Below are positions 59,588 to 64,000 of a DNA stretch of 64,000 nt, in pieces. The position numbers and the translations under genes are program-made. Under the pieces are notes generated by a model. The model had not been told where the DNA came from, did no database searches, and worked only from the letters and a program-made list of their open reading frames with translations. Numbering within the stretch: the first letter of the stretch is position 1; every line of letters starts with the position of its first letter. This DNA comes from JAWKUK01 sp041398605 (GTDB lineage Bacteria; Planctomycetota; UBA1135; GCA-002686595): positions 124,001 through 188,000 of the forward strand of contig JAWKUK010000011.1 in NCBI GenBank assembly GCA_041398605.1, given 5' to 3'.

Positions 59588-59992
59588 ATGAGCGAACGAC
59601 GCAAACACCCGCACTTCGACGACCACGGCACCCTGGACTGGCACACCTCCTTCGCGGAGGCGGCTGCGCGCGCCAAGGTGGAGGGCAAGCTGCTCTTCAT
59701 CGAGTTCGGCCGCGAGTTGTGAGGGCAGTGCCGCACCCTGGTTCAGGGTGTCGTCCCCCGGCCTGATGTCGCGCCGAAGCTCCAGGCGCACTTCGTCGCG
59801 CTCGCCTCTGACGCCGACGATCCCGAGCAAGAGGTCCTCGACCTCGCGCTCGAGCTCGAGGACGCCATGATGCTGCCGTTTGTGCTCTTCGCTGATCCCG
59901 AGGGCGAGTTCCTCGCCGGATACTCTGGCGTCGTGACGCCGCCCTACCTCATCAAGACGCTCGACGAGCTCATCGCGAAGAAGGGGGGCTGA
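59588..59992 (+). CDS. Thioredoxin-like protein with in-frame UGA (probable selenoprotein, UGQC motif)
   Basis: A 134-residue product if UGA at 59720-59722 (residue 45) is read as selenocysteine. The frame runs DWHTSFAEAAARAKVEGKLL, FIEFGREL, UGA, GQCRTLVQGVV, so U-G-Q-C replaces the C-x-x-C of a thioredoxin fold. After the UGA the sequence continues as VPRPDVAPKLQAHFVALASD, LPFVLFADPEGEFLAGYSG (the cis-Pro strand) to the true stop at 59990, which overlaps the ATG of the next gene (TGATG). No signal peptide is obvious, so the protein is probably cytoplasmic, or membrane-associated via its partner. The remaining alternative is a sense-to-stop mutation at exactly the active-site residue. Confidence 0.82.
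59720..59751 (+). promoter_or_regulatory. UGA (Sec) codon with SECIS-like hairpin
   Basis: UGA at 59720-59722. CACCCUG (59734-59740) pairs perfectly with CAGGGUG (59744-59750) around the loop GUU (59741-59743), with a G-U pair extending the stem at 59733/59751. The loop begins 18 nt after the UGA, the same distance as the GGU loop in E. coli fdhF, and has the G and U expected in the apical loop. Confidence 0.7.
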
Positions 59993-62253
59993 TGCGCGCC
60001 ATGGGCGTCGTCGTTTCGCTCCTCGTCCTCGCGTGCGTGCAGGCCGACCCGCGCCCGACGCCGTCGCAGGCGTCTGTCGCCCCGACCACGGCGCCACGAG
60101 AGGACCCCATGCGCGCTCCCCTGCCTCCCCGCGACACGATCGCCGCGCTCCCGGCCGACGGCGGCCCCGAGTTCAACCGCCTCGTCTTCGAGGCGAGCCC
60201 CTACCTGCAACAGCACGCGCGGAACCCCGTCGATTGGTTCCCTTGGGGCGACGAAGCGTTCCGCGTCGCGCGCGAGCGCGACGTGCCGGTGTTCCTGTCG
60301 ATCGGCTATGCGACGTGCCATTGGTGCCACGTCATGGAGCACGAGAGCTTCGAGGACGATGGCGTCGCGGCCCTGATGAACCGCGCCTTCGTCTGTGTGA
60401 AGGTCGACCGCGAAGAGCGCCCCGACGTCGACCACGTCTACATGACGGTGACGCAAGCGCTCACGGGCAGCGGCGGGTGGCCGATGACCGTGCTGTTGAC
60501 GGCCGACCGCCAGCCGTTCTACGCCGCGACGTACCTGCCCAAGGCCTCGCGCGGCGGGCGCATGGGGATGTTGGAGTTTGTCCCGGCGGTCGAACGCGCT
60601 TGGCACGCTGATCGTCCACGCCTGCTGGAGAGCGCGCAGGGCCTCACCGAGCAGCTCGCCTCGATGACCTCGGGCGCGCCCGGCGCGATGCTCGACCAGG
60701 CCGCGCTCGCGCTCGCGGAGTCGCAGCTCGCCGCGAGCTTCGACGCTGAGCGCGGCGGCTTCGGCCAGCAGCGGAAGTTCATGGTCCCGCACAACCTGCG
60801 CTTCCTCCTACGCCAGCACGCGCGGACCGGCGCGCCAGAGGCCTTGGCGATGGTCGAGCGCACGCTGCGGGCGTGGCGCCTGGGCGGCGTCTACGACCAC
60901 ATCGGCTTCGGCATCCACCGCTACTCGACGGACCGTGAATGGCTCGTGCCGCACTTCGAGAAGATGCTGTACGACCAGGCCCTCGTCACGCTGGCGTATG
61001 TCGAGGCTTGGCAGGCCACGGGGGATCCGAGCTACCAGCGCACCGCGCGCGAGATCCTCACCTACGTCGCGCGCGACATGACGGCGCCGGAAGGCGGCTT
61101 CTATTCCGCCGAAGACGCGGACAGCGAGGGCGAGGAAGGGCGCTTCTACCTCTGGACCGTCGCTGAGCTCGAGGCCGTGCTGGGCGCCGAAGAGGCAGCG
61201 TTCATCGCGCCCATCCTCGGGTTCACGAGCGAGGGCAACTATCGCGACGAGGTCACGGGCAAGCGCACCGGCCACAACATCCCGCACCTCGCGAGGACGC
61301 TCGACGAGCACGCGCGCGACCGCGGCGCCTCGGCGGAGGACCTGCGCGCGCGCGTCGATGCAGCGCGTGCGCGCCTCTTCACAGCGCGCGAGGCGCGTGT
61401 CCATCCGCTGAAGGACGACAAGGTCTTGACGGACTGGAACGGCCTTATGATCGCGGCCTATGCGGCGGCGGGCCGAGCGTTTGATGACGTCGCGTTGATC
61501 GCTCGAGCACAGCGCGCGGCCGCCTTCTGCTTGCGCGAGCTGCGCAACGCAGACGGGCGCCTCTTGAAGCGCTGGCGCCACGGAGAGGCCGCGCTGCCGG
61601 GCCTGCTCGATGACTACGCGTTCCTCGTCTACGGGCTCCTGGAGCTCTTTCAGGCGGACCAGGACCCACGCTGGCTGCGCGCAGCCAGCGCGCTGACCGC
61701 CGTCCAGATCGAGCAATTCCTCGACCCCGAGTCGGGCGGCTTCTTCTTGTCGCCGCACGATGGCGAGGCGCTCATCGTGCGCGGCAAAGAGGTCTACGAT
61801 GGCGCGCTGCCGTCAGGGAACTCGATCACCGCCCATAACCTCGTGCGGCTCGCGCGTTTAACGGGCGACACGGCGCTCGAAGAGCTCGCGGCATTGACCG
61901 TCCGCGCCTTCAGCGGCGGAGTGAAGGACCAGCCGGCGTCGCACACTCAGTTGCTGGCGGCGGTGGACTTCCTGGTGGGCCCCGCCTTCGAGCTTGTCAT
62001 CGCCGGCGACCCCGCGGCCGAGGACACACGCGACGCGCTCGCTCGCGTCGGGCGTGTGTTCGCGCCCAGCGCGGTCGTCCTCTTGCGCCCCGACCCAATG
62101 CCCGTCGAACCTGAGATCACGCGCCTCGCGCCCTATACGGCGACGCAGCGCGCGCTCGACGAGCAGGTGACGCTGTACCTGTGCCGCGGCTTCGCGTGCG
62201 AGGCGCCGACCCACGACGTGCAGCACGTCCTCTCGACGATCGCGCGGCGTTGA
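59992..62253 (+). CDS. DUF255 (YyaL/SPATA20-like) thioredoxin-domain lipoprotein
   Basis: A 753-residue protein with a probable lipoprotein signal (VVVSLLVLAC near residues 6-15). The N-terminal DUF255 thioredoxin domain has NPVDWFPWGDEAFRVARERD, IGYATCHWCHVM with the C-x-x-C pair, and GSGGWPMTVLL. The C-terminal (alpha/alpha)6-barrel region contains YDQALVTLAYVEAW and YLWTVAELEAVLG-type segments common to the family. The enzymatic role in bacteria is unknown. It shares one base with the stop of the selenoprotein gene, so the two are translationally coupled and may work together. Confidence 0.85.
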   Translation: MRAMGVVVSLLVLACVQADPRPTPSQASVAPTTAPREDPMRAPLPPRDTIAALPADGGPEFNRLVFEASPYLQQHARNPVDWFPWGDEAFRVARERDVPVFLSIGYATCHWCHVMEHESFEDDGVAALMNRAFVCVKVDREERPDVDHVYMTVTQALTGSGGWPMTVLLTADRQPFYAATYLPKASRGGRMGMLEFVPAVERAWHADRPRLLESAQGLTEQLASMTSGAPGAMLDQAALALAESQLAASFDAERGGFGQQRKFMVPHNLRFLLRQHARTGAPEALAMVERTLRAWRLGGVYDHIGFGIHRYSTDREWLVPHFEKMLYDQALVTLAYVEAWQATGDPSYQRTAREILTYVARDMTAPEGGFYSAEDADSEGEEGRFYLWTVAELEAVLGAEEAAFIAPILGFTSEGNYRDEVTGKRTGHNIPHLARTLDEHARDRGASAEDLRARVDAARARLFTAREARVHPLKDDKVLTDWNGLMIAAYAAAGRAFDDVALIARAQRAAAFCLRELRNADGRLLKRWRHGEAALPGLLDDYAFLVYGLLELFQADQDPRWLRAASALTAVQIEQFLDPESGGFFLSPHDGEALIVRGKEVYDGALPSGNSITAHNLVRLARLTGDTALEELAALTVRAFSGGVKDQPASHTQLLAAVDFLVGPAFELVIAGDPAAEDTRDALARVGRVFAPSAVVLLRPDPMPVEPEITRLAPYTATQRALDEQVTLYLCRGFACEAPTHDVQHVLSTIARR

Positions 62254-62287
62254 GGAGGCAACGCGCTGCGGCGCTGCCCTCGTACCC

Positions 62288-63649
62288 TCACTCGCCGCCG
62301 CGCGGCGCTGCGATGCAGTACAGGAATCGCGCGCCGCGCAGGTAGAGCTCGTCGCCCGCGATCGCGGCGGACGCGCTGAAGCTGTCGTCCAGGCCATTGC
62401 AGGCAAGGACGCTCGGCCCCTCCTCGCTGTGGCGCAGCACGAGCGTTACCCCCTGGCGGTCCGTGATGTAAATCCGGTTTTGCGCGCCGACGGGCGACGC
62501 GTAGATCTCCTGCATGTCCCCGAGGCGCGTCGGGCGCTCGGGCTCGGCGCCGCTCTTGGCGTGCACACGCGTCAGGAAGCCCTGGTAGTGATTCAGGAAG
62601 TAGAGCCAGTCGCCGTAGAGCAATGGCGACGGCACATAAGGCGTGCCTCGCTCGCGCCGCCACACGATGTTGTCGCCCCGCGTGATGTCGCCGCGCGCGC
62701 CTTCGAGGCGGATCGCCAGCATGCGCTTGCGCACGTAGCTGCTGCCGGCGTACACCATGCCGTCTTGGGCGACTGGCGTGGCGACGACGTTGTTGGAGAG
62801 CCCCATGCACTCCCAGATCAGCGCGCCGGTCTTCAGGTCGTAGGAGCGCATGCGGTTCGTGCCGCTGACAATGACCTGCTGGACGCCGCCATGCTCAACC
62901 ACGATCGGCGTCGCCCATGACGTGCCTTCTTCGCGATCGACGCGCCAGCGCTGCTCGCCTGTAGACTTGTCGAGCGCCACGATGAAGGACTGGCCCTCGT
63001 GATCCCAGTTCACGATCACCGTGTCGCCGAACAGCGCCGGGGAGCCGCCTTCGCCGTGGCCGTGCTTGATCTGCATGTCGCCGAAGTCGCGCTGCCACTG
63101 CACCTCGCCCGCGACATTCAGGCAATAGAGGCCATACGAGCCGAAGAACGCGAGCACATGCTCGCCGTCCGTAGCGGCCGAGGCGGACGCCAGCGCGCCG
63201 CTGTTGTGGTATCCAGCGTGCGGCATCTGCTCGTGGAGCTTGACGCGCCAAGCGAGCTTGCCGTCCTTGCGGTCGATCGCAAACGCGATGAACTCGTGCC
63301 TCCGGTTCACGAGGGCATTGTCGTGCGCGCCCGGCGCGTCGTCGGGGACGGGGTCCATCGGCGGGCCGACTGGGACCGCAGCCGTGAGGAAGACGCGGTC
63401 GCCCCAGATCACCGGTGTCCCGTAGCCGATGCCGGGCAGCGGCGTCTTGAAGCGGATGTTCTCGGCCTCGCTCCAGTGGATCGGCGGGTCTGCGTCTGGC
63501 GCGACGCCGGTGCCCAACGGGCCGCGCCACTGCCCCCAATACGACTGGCCCCCATCGTGTGCGCCCGTGGCCTGGCCAAGCGCCGGCGCGGTCGAGAGCG
63601 TGACAATGACCCCGAGCGAGGCGACGAGCCGCGTGAGCAGATGACCCAT
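62288..63649 (-). CDS. Secreted PQQ-type (BamB-like) beta-propeller protein
   Basis: A 453-residue protein with a signal peptide (LLTRLVASLGVIVTLSTAPALGQ) and repeated PQQ-like blades (for example YGTPVIWGDRVFLTAAVP, GSPALFGDTVIVNWDHEGQS, YDLKTGALIWECMGLSNNVV, AGDELYLRGARFLYCI). Such outer-membrane-like propellers are frequent in planctomycetes with unknown function. PQQ cofactor residues are not evident, so it may be a structural or ligand-binding protein. It converges on the DUF255 gene. Confidence 0.8.
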   Translation of the reverse strand: MGHLLTRLVASLGVIVTLSTAPALGQATGAHDGGQSYWGQWRGPLGTGVAPDADPPIHWSEAENIRFKTPLPGIGYGTPVIWGDRVFLTAAVPVGPPMDPVPDDAPGAHDNALVNRRHEFIAFAIDRKDGKLAWRVKLHEQMPHAGYHNSGALASASAATDGEHVLAFFGSYGLYCLNVAGEVQWQRDFGDMQIKHGHGEGGSPALFGDTVIVNWDHEGQSFIVALDKSTGEQRWRVDREEGTSWATPIVVEHGGVQQVIVSGTNRMRSYDLKTGALIWECMGLSNNVVATPVAQDGMVYAGSSYVRKRMLAIRLEGARGDITRGDNIVWRRERGTPYVPSPLLYGDWLYFLNHYQGFLTRVHAKSGAEPERPTRLGDMQEIYASPVGAQNRIYITDRQGVTLVLRHSEEGPSVLACNGLDDSFSASAAIAGDELYLRGARFLYCIAAPRGGE

Positions 63650-63711
63650 GCCATGAGTCTATGGCGCCAGCCCGAGCGCGCATCCGATGCGCCGGCCTTG
63701 TGACCGCAGCG

Positions 63712-64000
63712 TTACCTGAGGCGCGGCGCGAGGGCCGCCGAGAAGCGCGCGGCCTCCGCGGGCGTCAGATGCGAGCCGTCCGAGGTCGCATAGTCCGCGC
63801 GCCACTCGTCCAGGAACGGCACCCCCAGCCGCGCGCACAGCTCCGTGAAGCGCGCGGCGGGCAGCGCGTCCTCTTCGATGTCGCGCAGCGCCGGGCCGAC
63901 GGGCGTGCGCAGGCAGGTGACGTCCCAGCCATCGTTTATGAGCGCGCGCAGCTCGTTCTCTAGCGCAGTTAGGCGCGCGCTGCGCGCGTCGCGGGTCTCG
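63712..64000 (-). CDS. C-terminal end of an SGNH/GDSL hydrolase (5' partial)
   Basis: The frame is open across the window edge on the minus strand and ends with TAA at 63712-63714. The last 95 residues, including FTELCARLGVPFLDEWRADY and DGSHLTPAEAARFSAAL, carry the D-x-x-H catalytic block of SGNH hydrolases. The start is off the window. It is on the same strand as the beta-propeller gene and 62 bases upstream of it. Confidence 0.65.
   Translation of the reverse strand, partial: ETRDARSARLTALENELRALINDGWDVTCLRTPVGPALRDIEEDALPAARFTELCARLGVPFLDEWRADYATSDGSHLTPAEAARFSAALAPRLR

Overview
The window is a high-GC bacterial chromosome segment, most likely from a motile marine or aquatic planctomycete. 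Evidence for that: a paired PSD1 (DUF1549/DUF1553 with an N-terminal haem motif) and DUF1501 module, a secreted type I sulfatase, an arylsulfotransferase-like protein, many signal-peptide proteins, outer-membrane beta-barrels, and a complete-looking flagellar export plus chemotaxis block. No rRNA, tRNA, CRISPR array or intact mobile element was seen. The species assignment is inference.

Layout. 0-6.2 kb: end of a secreted repeat protein, then a minus-strand operon (His/Cys-rich membrane protein, YtkA-like lipoprotein, CcoG/NapH-like 4Fe-4S membrane protein, FixH-like protein, alginate-export-type barrel, small membrane protein) and a second barrel gene; a metal/redox operon of unclear role. 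6.4-17.5 kb: a CFA-type lipid methyltransferase, a seven-copy 16-bp tandem repeat, an ASST-like protein, the DUF1501/PSD1 pair, a 167-bp imperfect palindrome, a YjbR pseudogene, a secreted alpha/beta hydrolase and a sulfatase. 17.7-22.4 kb: copper ATPase, a TlpA-like protein with an in-frame UGA at the first redox-Cys position, and a dihaem peroxidase. 22.4-31.3 kb: an NtrC-type sigma54 activator, then the che operon (cheY, cheX, cheA, cheW, cheR, cheD, cheY, cheX, cheB). 31.3-51.8 kb: small secreted protein, barrel, MCP, two flagellins, fliD, fliS and a chaperone-like gene, then fliO-P-Q-R-flhB-flhA-flhF-flhG-(small membrane gene)-fliA and five uncharacterised small genes, with a convergent flgM-like gene. 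52-64 kb: M1 peptidase, membrane protein, sfsA, prfB with its programmed frameshift, an alpha-helical protein, an IS3-type remnant, a second UGA-containing thioredoxin-like gene coupled to a DUF255 lipoprotein, a PQQ-type beta-propeller and the end of an SGNH hydrolase.

The strongest unusual signal is two separate genes in which the first residue of a thioredoxin-type CxxC motif is encoded by UGA (W-U-G-P-C at 20928 and U-G-Q-C at 59720). In each, the frame continues into well-conserved protein, and a hairpin with a G/U-containing apical loop sits 15-18 nt after the UGA, as in bacterial SECIS elements. They are called here as probable selenoproteins. Other notable points: a CheA carrying a tandem MshEN-like (c-di-GMP-binding type) motif; three sites matching a sigma28 pattern TCAA-N15/16-TCCGA in front of the MCP, flagellin 1 and flgM-like genes; and a near-consensus sigma54 promoter in front of fliO. 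Together the last two suggest a sigma54 to sigma28 flagellar hierarchy with the NtrC-type regulator as a candidate activator.
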